Positions 1 to 12,614 of a DNA stretch of 64,000 nt are shown in pieces. Within the stretch, counting starts at the first letter, position 1. Each line of letters opens with the position of its first letter. The translations under genes and the position numbers were made by a program. The notes under the pieces are model-generated. The model was not told the DNA's origin, searched no databases, and worked only from the letters and a program-made list of their open reading frames with translations. This DNA comes from Sipunculus nudus (taxonomy: Eukaryota; Annelida; Sipuncula; Golfingiida; Sipunculidae). Location: NCBI GenBank assembly GCA_026874595.1, contig CM049311.1, positions 8,407,676 to 8,471,675 on the forward strand, written 5' to 3'.

Positions 1-114
1 CACTACTGTTGGGGGATGATTTATCCTGTTTGTCCGGTGCGAAACTAGCGAGGTGGCGGGCGAGGCTGGAGATCGCGTATAAGGGCGGCAGCAGGTTAAA
101 CCCGTGTAGTAGAA

Positions 115-234
115 TTTGATTTTGTTATCTGAGGAAATAGTCAGTGTTTCTTTACACGCCGTTCTTCTCTCTTTTTTGATTTTGTTATCTGAGGAAATAG
201 TCAGTGTTTCTTTACACGCCGTTCTTCCCTCTTT
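115..234. repeat. 60-bp direct tandem duplication
   Basis: Two adjacent 60-bp copies (115-174 and 175-234) share TTTGTTATCTGAGGAAATAG and the following bases almost perfectly. They differ only in the pyrimidine-rich last part. This is a recent local duplication, or possibly an assembly artefact at a repeat. Confidence 0.85.
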
Positions 235-295
235 CTTTCTGTGCTTTCATATGCAACTCTCTCTTTTCTTTCTTTGTTCCCCTCCCTCTTAATAA

Positions 296-296
<1 letters not shown>

Positions 297-349
<53 letters not shown>

Positions 350-450
350 AGGGGGAGAGAGAGAGGGAGGGGGAGATTGATAGATATAGATTAGAAAATG
401 TGTATATGTATATGTATATGAGAGGGAGAGAGAGAGAGAGAGAGAGAGGT
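297..450. repeat. Compound microsatellite (TA)n then (GA)n
   Basis: An uninterrupted TA run (301-346) is followed by GA-rich sequence and a second GA run (about 421-448). Reading frames across it give only Tyr-Ile or Arg-Glu strings and are not genes. Confidence 0.95.
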
Positions 451-2179
451 GGGTGAGGAGGGATAGACCACGTGCGCCTGGCGTATATCTAACTCGCGCA
501 CACACATATGCAGATGCACATATATGCAGGGTTTAATCTATATAAACTCCTTGGTTTAATGTCGTCCAAATTTCTCTGTTTTAAGGACCCTTCTCGTCGT
601 CATTTGCTGATTAATTTTTAACATACCACCTACACGTGTTTTATCTGGAGGCCTGTTACACCACGCGTTTTAACGTTTATAAGTGAAAACGATAGAGAAT
701 ACCGGGCAAATAACAACTATAAAAGAAGTGACGCGAGTTGTCAATGATTAAAGTCGACAGACTCCGTGCACTTTATGAATAGTGAACATGTTGATGGATT
801 GAGAAAAAGTGAAAATAAACATTCAGTCCTGTGTACTTTCTCCTCTAACTTTCCATGGAGTAAATTAAGCATAAGCCGGAGTATACACATCAAATGATAA
901 AGCTCTACATGCGCAAGCGGCCAGTGTTTGCACGAACCCTGCATGCGTGTCAGTGTCGGGCCCATTGCTTCCTTGCTTCTAATGTAATTTTTAGCTGCTA
1001 AAGCGTATTTAACCAAATTCAGAAAACTGTTTGCCGGTCTTTGATGTTTAACTTTGTGAATAAATAATAAACATGAAAATATAGCGAGCACAGACGGCGA
1101 TCACCTGTCATGTATGAATTTTTAATATCCGCAGGGATACATAGATTGATGATGATAGGTCTATTTTTAGGGAAGTTCGAGAAAAAAATAGACAGAAAAG
1201 TCAAGGCTACAAACTGATTTGCCTTATATGTGAGGTTGTCGGTTGATGTCGAATTATTGAATACATTCACCGACAACAAAACAGCAAATTATATAATAAG
1301 TGTTTTATGCCCTCCGACTAAATAACTCGGCAATGAATAATTTATAAACATCTCTCTCATTATACACCGTTTTCCAATTAGATAAAGGGCAATGAAGTTA
1401 CCTGACAAACGAAATACAAAAACTAAAACTGTAATATATACTTTTATTTCCTATAAGTACTATAATTACTAATAAAGGTTAATATATATGTATATATATA
1501 CATCAATATATATATACATCATTATATATATACATTATATATAGAGAGTATACATATATTTAGTGGTGTGGTAAGTGTGAGGCTAATTCTGAAAACTGTT
1601 TTATTCACCTTATATTTCCTACAATAACTATAATCACTTAAAAAGGTTTATATATATATATATCATTATGTATATATAGATAGTATAGTGATGTGGTTAG
1701 TATAAGGCTAATACGTTTAAAGATAATGCCCGCGTCGACACCATAAATGTCCACTCAATGAAGTATTTATTGGTACAGTGAGAGTGTTTCGTTCCAAGCA
1801 GGGCCCGGTACCGCCGTGAACCAAACCTTAACCCACGTTTGTCACTTTCTGAAGGTGGTTGTAAATAAAAGTTAATACGAAGAACTTTGATACGAGCGGG
1901 AGAAAGCCTGCCCCGCTGTACCAAGGATCGCGTGTCCGCTATCCGCCCGCCGTGATTTATGGCCCCTCCATATCTCTAAACCTGTATATATAGACGGGAA
2001 TGGAACACAGGCAGGTTTAATATATTTAAAAATATACAAAAAAGACACATATATAGTCAAACAAATGCTATTTATTTTTATACGAGAGGTGTTAATTAAT
2101 AATTAATAAAAATGCGGCAAGACACAAACTTGTGAGATTATTACTGCATTCATAATTGATGCATTTTTATACTGACAGA

Positions 2180-2180
<1 letters not shown>

Positions 2181-2261
<81 letters not shown>

Positions 2262-2266
2262 GGGGG
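2181..2266. repeat. Compound microsatellite (TA)n(GA)n(G)n
   Basis: The TA run at 2181-2226 passes directly into GA (2227-2250) and then a G homopolymer of about 17. Similar TA runs occur at 2485-2518 and 2837-2894. The long G run is a potential G-quadruplex and a likely site of sequencing error. Confidence 0.95.
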
Positions 2267-2479
2267 AAAGAGGGAGAGAGAGAGAGGAGTTCTTTACATA
2301 TTTTTTTTGAGTATTCCTTAAATAAAATTGAATTAACATTAAAAGGCTTTCATCATCATGCACATTTGTTTACAACAACACATTAATAGAAATGTGGAAA
2401 GGAAATCAGATATCCCTGAATTATGTCTCTATATATAAAGGGACCTAACTGTCAATTACACTAAAACAATAAAATAAAC

Positions 2480-2520
<41 letters not shown>

Positions 2521-2805
2521 AGTATATATACTGACGGTTCTATTGTTTAAACGTGAGCGACTTATAGTGTTATATAGATAGAGGCCCGACCATATCAAAA
2601 CGTGCTCACTCGAGCTACTTGACATCCGTGGCTGACATGACCACTCGCTGACACAGTACCAGGCGGGGAAAGGCAACACGGTAGTAATTTTTCTTGATTT
2701 GACAGAAACGATAGTTATCGGTCCTGTACCTGGATATACATCGACACCGTCACACTTTTACTTATTTACAACCGCGACCCTCGCTTGTAATTCAATAATG
2801 TGCCA

Positions 2806-2816
2806 AAGTGAAAGTC
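2806..2816 (+). promoter_or_regulatory. PRDM1/IRF-like binding motif upstream of PRDM1
   Basis: AAGTGAAAGTC matches the PRDM1 consensus MAGYGAAAGYK, as I know it, at 10 of 11 positions. It lies about 0.7 kb upstream of the first visible PR-domain exon. PRDM1 autoregulation is known in vertebrates; its use here is inference, since a short motif can occur by chance. Confidence 0.25.
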
Positions 2817-2844
2817 GAGTAACAACCTCCTTGTGTTTATATAT

Positions 2845-2899
<55 letters not shown>

Positions 2900-3250
2900 C
2901 TGCTAAGGGCGTTGCACTTTCTACTGTTTATTTAGTTGTACTTTCTCCGAGTTAATTGCACCAGGTGCTCCGGTACACCTGTGATTGTAGTATACCTGCA
3001 CCTTGCTGATTTGAACAAATTAAGGTATACTGATCCTTCACAGTGCAGGTCAGGAAGTTAAAAAGTAAAGCACACAGCGCAGTGATCAATCCTGAAAACG
3101 CAGTCTGTAATCATATATGGAATATCCTAATTATGCCATGGGTCTCTTGATATTTGTATGTCGTATTTGGATGCATTCCAAGCACAAACTGTTTTATATA
3201 GGAGCTGTTAACAATATCTCAACATATCTCTCTATATAAACCCCACTCTA

Positions 3251-3252
<2 letters not shown>

Positions 3253-3308
<56 letters not shown>
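3253..3308. repeat. (CT)n microsatellite
   Basis: About 28 uninterrupted CT units lie roughly 195 bp upstream of the first PR-domain exon, within what is presumably the preceding intron. Confidence 0.95.
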
Positions 3309-3310
<2 letters not shown>

Positions 3311-3502
3311 GAAGGGTACATGGGTAGGGAAACAAAGCTAAATATAACAGTTGACATCCCTTCATCTGGTATTGAGAGAGTGAAATGCTATATTTACATA
3401 ACAGATACCTTTGTATCTTTATATTCTTTGTGTATTTATTTCATTTATACGGAACCTGTGTTAGCAAGTTAAACAATAGTCCTTTTATCTACTTATTTGT
3501 AG

Positions 3503-3622
3503 TCAGCGGGCGTGTGGAGTTCTGAGTTTATTCCCAAGGGGACACGGTTCGGGCCTCTACAGGGAGAAGTACTGGAACCTGGAGAGAAACCAACGTCAGA
3601 CAATACTCACTATCTGTGGAAG
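3503..3622 (+). CDS. PRDM1: PRDM1 exon, first part of PR domain
   Basis: The acceptor is TTGTAG and the donor is AAG|GTAAGT. The exon encodes SAGVWSSEFIPKGTRFGPLQ and runs on to HYLWK, ending in phase 0. An alternative acceptor three bases downstream (GTCAG) would shift the start slightly. Confidence 0.92.
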
Positions 3623-6500
3623 GTAAGTAAAGCACTCTCACTTAATATAATTGTACAATACAAATACTACAAAAGTATGGTCACATCGTAGTCGTGTTTT
3701 TATTCCCGTATCATTGTTTGCTGTAGTTATTAATATATCTTATATAATGTGACAGACATGGACATTTGCATAAGTTTTGATGATTGGTCGGCAATAGACG
3801 AAATTTCTCCCAAGGGCTCTAATAAATCTTACACAGTTTCCTACGAATTATAAATTTGAAAATATTGACATTTTTGCATGTCTGCATGGGGGAGATTGAG
3901 TTGATTGTGCATGGTACTAAATTTACAGCTAATTAAATGAGAGAATCTGGGACAGTGGACTTGATATATTTCTACATGTCAGTTTGGAAGTAAAAGTTTG
4001 TATGTAAAAAAAAAACAGTATAAAAAAATCATTTCTTTCTCTAAGATTATGTAAAACTGTTAATGGAGGTCACTGAATTGTTATTGAATTGCTTATTGCA
4101 TATATAAACCGTGAACGGTAGTTCGTAATGATAAAAAAATACCTAAAAGTGCCCTTGTCATTTCAGGTATATAAACAGGAGGAGCTGGTACATATCATTG
4201 ACGCTTACAACGTCCAGCGCAGTAACTGGATGCGGTACGTGAACTCGGCCCCGACGTCAGAAGACCAGAACCTGATAGCGTGCCAGGTCCGGATGGAACT
4301 CTACTTCTACACAGTCAAACCTATCCCGCCAGACTCCGAGCTGCTGGTCAGGCACTGTGCCGAGTTCACCAACAGAATCCGTAACTGTCCCATCCCTGAT
4401 CTCACAGCCAGACAAGGTGAATGTCTACACGAAAATAGCACATATACGCACACATGGAAAGAAATTACTGTCTTTGCCACTTATTGCATCTTAAATTAGA
4501 CGAAAAGCAGGCATATGGGGCAGGTAATTAGGTACATAGGAAGGGCAGACTGTAGACGATTCCCACCCATGCAAACCATTTTCTTTGTAGCGTAAACGCT
4601 TGATGTGATATTTTAGTAAAAAGTATGGAAATACATACACAAATTATTGTGAGGATAAACAGTAATATATGTTTTTACAAAATGCACTTGCTTTCTGACA
4701 GAGTACTTTAATTATTTTGATACTCATGAGATTTTACAGTAATGTTTTGACCCACTACATATTTGAAGAGAGTTACAATATATGGCTGAGCCATCACACG
4801 ATGTTGTTGCAAAACTATAAAAAGTTTGAGTTCATTACGCCTTTCTGTTACCCACAGGTGTGCATCCGGAACCCTTACTGGCGTCTCAACCATCTCTCTC
4901 ACCATCATCTGATGTTGGCAGGCAACATGAAACCCTACACCATGCGCCTGATAGCCCCAAAAGCTCGAGCCCAAGTAGGAACGTTAGAGATATGTCAATG
5001 GAAGAAGCTCGCGAGAGGAGCTTCACTGAAGAGGGACACGAGGACACTTCTTCCAGTATGGACATCGAGTCTACTTCCGACTCACCCGCTGAAGGACCAA
5101 CCGTGTACCCTGTGAAGAATCATATAAACGGACATATCAGGGAACCACATGATCTAAAGCGGTCCCCGGAACCGGAAATACCTAAACCGCACTCTAGTGG
5201 TCTCATAGAAAACCTACTGCACAACAGTATCAAAACCGGTAGACACGCAAGGCCTGATATCGTAACTCATAACATTTTCTTGCCTCCACATCTGAAGAAA
5301 CCACAGGCACCACTTGACCTGCATCGGTTCGCAGGACCGCATCCTTTTATCCATCCAACCATCGGACATTACCCAATCTTGCCATACCGGGTACCTCCCA
5401 TTATGCCAACGCATCTGGTTAAAGACCAGTACGACCAGGAAAAGATTAAGCAGCTTCCAAGTCCTCTAGCGCCGCTACGACCTCTACCACATTTTCCATT
5501 CCCCTATATGCACACCGCCAGTCCCTTTACTCACATGTACGGCATGAACCCAGTGCTGCCCATGAGTTCCACATACTCACCGCTGCCGTGGCAACTGCTT
5601 CCGAATTCTCCAGTGCAGAGCGTGGCACAGACGCGCCCGCGAAGTTTCCCAGTGCCCGCACACCCGGAGCAACCTGGCGCAGCTAAATCCCCACTCAGCC
5701 ATTCGCCAACTTCAGATGAAGCATTGAATCTCAGCAAACCCAAACCCAATTCACCACAGAGTCAAAGAGGTCACCGCTCACTTCCGTATCCCCTAAAGAA
5801 GAAAGATGGTAAAATGCATTACGAGTGTAATGTTTGTTACAAATCGTTTGGACAGTTATCAAATCTCAAAGTTCACCTGCGCACGCACACCGGTGAGCGT
5901 CCATTCAAGTGTCAAATCTGCGGGAAAGGTTTCACACAACTCGCTCACTTGCAGAAACATCATTTGGTCCACACTGGGGAAAAACCTCACGAGTGCCAGG
6001 TCTGTGGGAAAAGGTTTAGCAGTACAAGTAACCTGAAAACCCACATGAGACTTCACAGTGGTGAAAAACCTTTTGAATGTAAAATGTGTCCCGCCAAATT
6101 CACTCAGTTCGTCCACTTGAAGCTGCATCGTCGTCTGCACACGAACGAGCGGCCGTACGAGTGTCCGAAATGTAACCGCAAATACATCAGCGCCAGCGGA
6201 CTGAAAACGCACTGGAAAACCAGTAATTGTATGCCTGCAGACACCAGTATTGAGATTGTGAGCATAGACAGTGGTGATGATTCTACAAGAGATTTTACAG
6301 GTGCAGGTGATAGTCCTAATCTCTCTTATGGAAGTCACATGGACTTGGACGAACCATACGAGAACCAACCAGAGCCTTCGCTTGCAGTTACTGCTGAATC
6401 AGTATCCAAAGAAACCAATCATATACCTCAGAATGATTCTGCCCTGCCTCATGATTTAGCATCTCGGCATGAAGTACCGGGTATCTTAACAAATGCGTGA
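3503..6500 (+). CDS. PRDM1: PRDM1/Blimp-1, 3' part (PR domain and five zinc fingers)
   Basis: A PR-domain zinc-finger transcriptional repressor of the PRDM1/Blimp-1 family, built from exons 3503-3622, 4167-4416 and 4858-6500. The PR part shows FIPKGTRFGPLQGE, then SNWMRYVNSA, DQNLIACQ, YFYTVKPIP and ELLV, closely following vertebrate PRDM1. A long Pro/Ser-rich linker follows. Five fingers then lie at about 5820-6230 with linkers TGERP, TGEKP, SGEKP and TNERP; NVCYKSFGQLSNLKVHLRTH is typical of finger 1, and finger 5 is a C2HC variant. PRDM1 proteins bind GAAAG-type sites and recruit corepressors in the nucleus. All fingers are in one exon, whereas vertebrates split them. The N-terminal coding exons are missing from the window or unrecognised. 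Frame and phases agree at both junctions. The family call is very secure. Confidence 0.96.
4167..4416 (+). CDS. PRDM1: PRDM1 exon, second part of PR domain
   Basis: The acceptor is CATTTCAG and the donor is CAAG|GTGAAT. It begins VYKQEELVHIIDAY, matching the human segment IYSRGELHHFIDGF, and ends IPDLTARQ plus one base (phase 1). The open frame continues past 4416 only as read-through into the intron. Confidence 0.95.
4858..6500 (+). CDS. PRDM1: PRDM1 last coding exon, linker and all five zinc fingers
   Basis: The acceptor is TACCCACAG. The frame joins the previous exon as ...ARQ-G-VHPEPLL and stays open for about 547 codons to TGA at 6498-6500. Residues DEALNLSK, just before the fingers, align with human DEAMNLIK; ALNLS also resembles a CtBP-binding PxDLS motif, though that role is only inferred. 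The finger block is followed by an acidic tail of about 90 residues containing IEIVSIDSGDDS. Confidence 0.96.
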
Positions 6501-8499
6501 TTCTTAAGGAAGGATTTGATTGAAATTTAGCACCTGTGATGTGGTTTTATACGCACGTTAAATACATAACATATCATAGTTTTATAAAAACCAGGGTAAA
6601 ATCACGTATGTAAGAAGTAATTTAGCTCCAAGAGCAATCAGTTTGCATTTAAATAATTAAGGAATATTCAGGAAAATGATAGGTTTTACATTTTATACTT
6701 TAATTTATTAGTTTAGTGTTAAATAATGCCAAGTAAGGGTATTGATATTACAAAAGGGTAATGAAGAAGTCGATATTGGAGAACAAAGCACACGAAAGGA
6801 CAATCATGTATTAGTTAATTAAATATCAATAACGTATCCCCTTCTTACAAATGTTAGAGAAATATGATAGATTTGATCATTAAAATGATTGCCTTGCTCC
6901 ATTTGAGGAGAAGTGTATAGTTGGTTCGATTGTACATATATGTACACAAAATGGAGATAGGAAAAAGCTCTCAAATGTTTTGTCGCTATTAAAATAACAC
7001 CAAACAAATGTCTCCGTGTACCAGGCCTTGGAAAAGTTGAAAGGTTTTTTTTTTGTCCAGTTGGTCTGTCAGTTGAAATGAAACCGATTCATGGTGTCAT
7101 GTGACATGTTAATTAAACTAGCAATGTGACCAATGTGATGGATAAGTATAGTTAAGATGGAGGTTCAGGATATCGGGATCCACTCACTTATCATCAGGGA
7201 ATTGTTTGGCAGTGTGTGTGAATTCCTTCATACATCACGTGACCTTGCTACATACAACATCCAGCCAATCAATGCAAGATCCTGTGGCCTTGTATATTTG
7301 TTATTATTCGTTATGCTAAAACTATGCAGTCTTACATTCCAGTCTCACCATGAAATGAATTTTGTTTTTATTCATGGTTGGGTGATTTTTTTTCCTTTTT
7401 ACAGTTGCTTGTTAAAGCGGAACTTAATGTGACAATTGTGTTACTAACTGTTTAGTTTATAAGAGATATAAAATACCCAATGATTTTTAGCAATTACCGT
7501 CCACGTAATTTTTATAACTAATTATGCAAATATATTCATATCAAGCACACCCTACACCTGTGCATGGTCTCATATTTATCACATATCAAATTATATCATA
7601 ATTATCATAATATATTCACATAATCATTAAATTATTTATCTATGCACCGGGTAAAAGATGTCCGTCCTATCATGTTTATCCGATCAGCTCAGCCAAAGCC
7701 TGTGGATATTGTGGATCTTTTTAAAATTCCATAGCCTATTCCAAGTCAATATAAAAAAGTGTTTTGTACCATCAGTATCACATATTTATTGATTTACCTA
7801 AATATACAGAACCATGCTTGTGATATATTTAGGAAAAACGTGTGTAAATTGAGAGGAAGATTGATGAATTTTGACAATTGTGAGATTCGTCAGTCTTTTT
7901 TTTTAAACGTGGGGAATACACCAATCTACATGTAAATTTGATCACATGACATTATGTACCTTGAAATGTCACATGCTTAGTTTATCTGACTTTATTGCTG
8001 ATCTCATTATTTATTACCTATCATGTTGACCTTTAAGGGCGAGAGATGAATCCTACCTGCGTGTCAATCACGTATTGACAATTCATAAATACCAGGATAA
8101 GGTCTATCAGATATGGCTATATTAATTTTTTTTATCCTTGTTTCGATGTTACAGTGGTTTGGATTCTTTGTTAGAGGATTATTGACATAGTTAACACTCA
8201 CTTGTTGAAACTGTTACATGAGAAATTTACAGGGAAAACGTTAAATATTGTAATCAGATTCATTTAACTGCACACTTCTCTGTTGTCATTTGACCCTTCT
8301 TTATGTATTCAAATTAACATATCACGTGATATTGATTAATGTATTCCTTTATATTTAATACAGACAGAAATTTTGGAATATTTAATCATTTGTTTTTTTT
8401 TTCTGTTATGAACAAAATTGTTCCAGAAATTTCTTGCTGGAACTAGTCTTGAACACGACCTAAATTACCTTTACATTTTCAAACCATTGAATCTTAATC

Positions 8500-8505
8500 A
8501 ATAAA
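8500..8505 (+). terminator. Possible PRDM1 polyadenylation signal
   Basis: AATAAA about 2 kb after the PRDM1 stop. It is one of several AATAAA-like hexamers in an AT-rich tract, so the assignment is weak. Confidence 0.25.
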
Positions 8506-9385
8506 ACTTCCAAAGTCAAAGTAATTTACTAAATTTTATCACAATATACATACTCAGCTGAAACTGCTCTTAATCACATGATCTGATGACTTTTTTATAA
8601 TTATTTAGAGAACACTAGTGAAGCTCAACTCTACCATAGTAGTATTATTGAAGAACGGACAAATCGGCTTGTTAGGATAATCCTGTTAAATGCTCTTATC
8701 CATTCATATTGTATCTATGAATTTTTAGTCATCACTATATAGTTGAAATTAATTCTTAAAATCTGCGACTGGTAATACTATGAAACTATACAATAAATTA
8801 ATTTAGCTTGAGTAATACTGAAGAGTTTCACATTCTTATCAAATATTGTATGTAACATATTTTTTCAAGTATGACTGTCTGAAATGGCTACATACTCATC
8901 ATTTTCATATGAAATAAGTATGCTAGATTTTCTGGACAATTTCTTTACTTGTGGATCTTAATTCTTCTTAATAATTGTTAAATCCTGTCTAAAGACAAAT
9001 GACTCAATAATTATATCATCTAAAACTACTGTGTAATCTGTGTGATAAGACCACCCATGGGACTGGCTGATCTTAATTCTCAGATGGTCTTATTAGACAG
9101 GTGGTCTTTCAGATAGGTTCCATTGTATATCTGCTGACGTTTACTCTTATATTCTCAAAAACCAGGATAACATTATACCATGAAATGCTCATACTCATCA
9201 GTTGCAAATAAAATTCATCTATCCTCATATTTTAGATTTGTATTTGATGACACATTTTTCAAATTATTTATTTTTGCACTCTTTGTATGCATGGTTTGGC
9301 AAGTTTGTTTAGTACACTGTGGAAAAATATAAGGTAAATTGTGCAAGTATGAAAGTATATTGTAACCTGAAAAATATATTTAGAG

Positions 9386-9390
<5 letters not shown>

Positions 9391-9454
<64 letters not shown>
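9391..9454. repeat. (TA)n microsatellite
   Basis: About 32 TA units without interruption. Frames across it produce only Tyr-Ile repeats. Confidence 0.95.
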
Positions 9455-9460
<6 letters not shown>

Positions 9461-10060
9461 CAACTATAGTTGCAGAAATGATAAACATATCACCTCCACA
9501 CAAGCAAGATATTAGACTATAAAAGTAAAGTAGACACAACCGGTTTACTGTGCATAATGTTGAATGGTAAATTTGATATTATTGATATCTTTGGGTGCTG
9601 TTGGTTTGAGATATCAGAGTTTTGTTTGTATGCCAGAGGATCACGTTAGATGTAACAAATGTAAATGGACTATTCTCATTAAGTATTATTGTGTGTGCCT
9701 TTCCCTTTGAGTATTATTACTGTGCGTGTTTCTTAGATGGAGAGTATTACCAAAGTGAGGCCTTGCCAGTAAACACTCAAGTCACTTTTTCAGGGTACTG
9801 TGTATGAAGTAGCCCGTTGCTTGTACACTTGTGAGGAAAAAATATATTTTTTGACATATACAGTGTCTTTTTGTTTATTTAAATATATTAGCAGAGAACA
9901 TGTGAATGTGTTTGTTACAGCAGAGGGTGTGAAGTTGTTGACATATAAAAGGAGGGTGTGTGTGTGTGTGTGTCTGTGTGTGCCAGGGCTTAGAAAAGAT
10001 ATTGATAAATAAATTGAAAATCAGACTGACAAAAAGCATGGCAAGACAAACAGAATGAGC

Positions 10061-10140
10061 AGGTGAAAATGGTTTTTGAGAGGTGAAGATGGTTCTTGGG
10101 AGTTGAAGATGGTTCTTGGGAGGTGAAGATGGTTCTTGGT
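10061..10140. repeat. Four tandem copies of a 20-bp unit
   Basis: Units of AGGTGAAGATGGTTCTTGGG repeat four times in register (10061, 10081, 10101, 10121). The first is the most diverged. Confidence 0.95.
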
Positions 10141-12248
10141 CCACAGAGATATAACCACTATTTAATTTCATTAGCATCACAAAAGTCTTGTGTAGAAAAA
10201 GGAAAAGCCTTTGATACTGAAACAAGAGTTAATGTAAAGCTAGGAAAGGGTGTTCTAAGTAATATTCCCTGCAACAGGTCTCATAAAACATAGTCAGACA
10301 GTGTCTGTTTACAGTAGAAAGAATGGGCCAGGCTGAATCTGTGAGAAGAAAAGGACCAGAACTACAACAACAGTGCTAACTTAGCTAAACTTAGTTATTT
10401 TGATTATTAGGCCTGTGTATAGCTAAGGGGACTTTGATAAGTGCATTTTGATTTGATTCTCAGTTCAGATATTGCACACAATCAGAATATTCTGTAATAG
10501 AGGTTGTCTTTCCATATGATTTACACACATCTAACCATCATATGGACCAAGTATTAATTAAAATTTTCTTGGGCATCATTGCACTAATGTCTAATTTAGG
10601 TGATAAGATAATAGTACTTGAATATAATGCATACTACATCAAAGCACCTTGTACAAGGTATATTTTTTATCTGTCCTTGGTACGAGCTGGAAATAAAAAA
10701 GGATATAACAACAATGTCAGTGATGTAGTGCTGATCCTGTACCATTACAACATAAAATTATCCAATAATACGAAGTGCTGTAAGTGATACCAGATAAAAC
10801 AAACAAAATCAAAATTTGTAAAACAAATAATTAGTACAAGCATTCTGAAAATTGTGGAAAGATGACAGATGGATGGACAGCTGCTGCATTGCCATTGCAT
10901 AAGCTCATGGACCTACAAAATGGTTGCGGTAGAAATGACTCAATGAAAAATTAAAACTAATAAAATACCTAATTTCCTATTCAGTTATCAATTCACGAAT
11001 CATTTATTTAATATGGTGTCAGAGCCTCATTGGTAATGGTAATTGGTAATAAATTTTTACATTAGAGGAGGGGCAAACAGGAATTATGACAGGAAACATA
11101 TTCTCTCAAGTAGGCATATCGGAGTTCTGGTTGTGTCCATGCATGTTATCACTTCACCCCTACTTGAGGTCAACAGGTACATTCCTTACAAAGGCAATTC
11201 CCTCTCACCCATAGATGCTAAGAAAATCCACATTCAGTTCAGGCAAATATCCTTGTGCTACAAGCTTCCTTGATCACAACTCATACCAAATTCATATAAA
11301 GGTCAAGATTGGAAAGGTCAATCCCCTGTAGAGGTCATATTTTCATTTGAAATAACTCTCACAGCTTAAATAAAGAACTTGTACCAAACCATCAAAATCT
11401 TACACGGGATAAGAGTAATCAATTTCTGAGGCCATTAAAGCACTGATAGGATTCGTTATTAACTATTTTTGGAGACTGATCAGTTGAATGACCTATTCGG
11501 GTAGTATTGGCAACAGTTAATACTTGTTACCTTTCACTTGGGGATAACTAAGGGTGTAATCCACTGTAACGCAGCCTGTGGCACTGCTTTTATATTTCTC
11601 ATTTTCTACCTTTTTTCTTTGAGAGCCACCAATGGATTGCATTTCACTACTTTTCACAATAACAAATTCATGACTCAACCCAACTGAAGCATAATAACTC
11701 GCACGTATATGATAATTATTCTTTAATTTCACTCACAATGACCAACGCAACAGGATTCATTTGCTATCATACTCAACACCACACAGTACCTAAAACCTCT
11801 GTAGAAAGACGTGACCAGGGATCCAGTGTTTTGATATAGTGTTCAAAGAGTCTGAAAACTTAAACCAAGATAGGAAGCGTGGAGACGTCACAATTTGCTC
11901 ACGACATTGGTATGTTGTGTTAAGGCTTAGTGACCATCAAAGTATCGGTGTCCCGGCCATGGTGAGTTGAACTTGTGATCCTGGTGATTCAATTTGTATC
12001 TCTTTCACTGAAGATCAGGTGTGAACTTGCCTTGAGGCCCAAAACAGACTGATCTTGTCTAAACAGATGTCCAATGGAGCTACAAATTGGCCCCTTTCTT
12101 GTGACCACACAACTGACATATAACCTTAGGTACTGCGGCTGACTTCATAATAACAATGTTAAAATTTCGTGATTTTCACTTTCCAGTGTTTTGCGAGGAT
12201 TCTGATTTTCAATGTCTCACCATAAAGTAAACTACACATAATGTATCC

Positions 12249-12254
12249 TTTATT
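12249..12254 (-). terminator. Possible MRPS6 polyadenylation signal
   Basis: TTTATT on the plus strand reads AATAAA on the MRPS6 strand, about 360 bases after the MRPS6 stop codon. Confidence 0.4.
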
Positions 12255-12614
12255 GTATGAAATGTTTAATATGCTCACAAAAACCTTTCCTAATTCAGGA
12301 CCAAGAGAAATTCATGTTAATTTTAAGTAGATAATGTTAAAAAAATCATATTATTCATAATATTAGTCTTTGACATTCATATGACATATAACAGATATTG
12401 TTTAATATTAATACTAGCAATAATTTTGGACTTACGATGCCAGGCATAGAAAATGTATAAGAGATGACAAAAACGGGGCTACAGTTTAAACAAATCTTCA
12501 CCTGTGTAGTTGGGGCTCTCTGCTTTTTTACTTTTGCAAAAATTTCCCTTGTGCAAATATTGCAAATTTGAAATCCTCTCATACAAAAAGCCAACCACAG
12601 TCTCTCACTGACCA

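Larger units (their letters stand above)
1..3502. other. Upstream region of PRDM1 3' part, no gene recognised
   Basis: No open frame here resembles a known protein, and the expected upstream PRDM1 exon (the N-terminal half of the PR domain) was not found. The stretch holds a 60-bp tandem duplication at its left end and several compound (TA)n/(GA)n/(G)n tracts. Two less AT-rich patches lie at about 1-110 and 1720-2000; they could be promoter or 5' UTR sequence, but nothing specific supports that. The stretch is most simply an intron or 5' flank of PRDM1. Confidence 0.5.
6501..12614. other. PRDM1 3' UTR/flank and MRPS6 3' flank (convergent genes)
   Basis: No further gene was recognised in these 6.1 kb. 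Stretches near 6501-8800 are AT-rich and could be a long PRDM1 3' UTR. Also present are a (TA)n run, a short (TG)n run at about 9955-9981 and a 20-bp tandem repeat. At about 9030-9120 a GGTGGTC-rich stretch ending TAGGTTCCATTGTA looks like a decayed relative of the mariner-like MITE at 13131. Confidence 0.5.

Noticed and set aside
241-505. Frames with Tyr-Ile runs at 212-505, and likewise at 2103-2363, 2699-2935, 9309-9539 and 34504-34785
   Set aside because: They are (TA)n/(GA)n microsatellites read as protein.
2699-2935. Possible upstream PRDM1 exon (MTETIVIGPVPGYTS...)
   Set aside because: No match to the PRDM1 N-terminal PR segment and the frame runs into a (TA)n tract without a donor.
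4128-4499. 123-codon frame starting MIKKYLKVPLSF
   Set aside because: Only 4167-4416 is exon; the start and end of the frame are intron read-through around a PRDM1 exon with clear AG/GT sites.
5859-6368. 169-codon minus-strand frame opposite the PRDM1 fingers
   Set aside because: Shadow of the regular 84-bp finger periodicity; the plus strand encodes the conserved protein.
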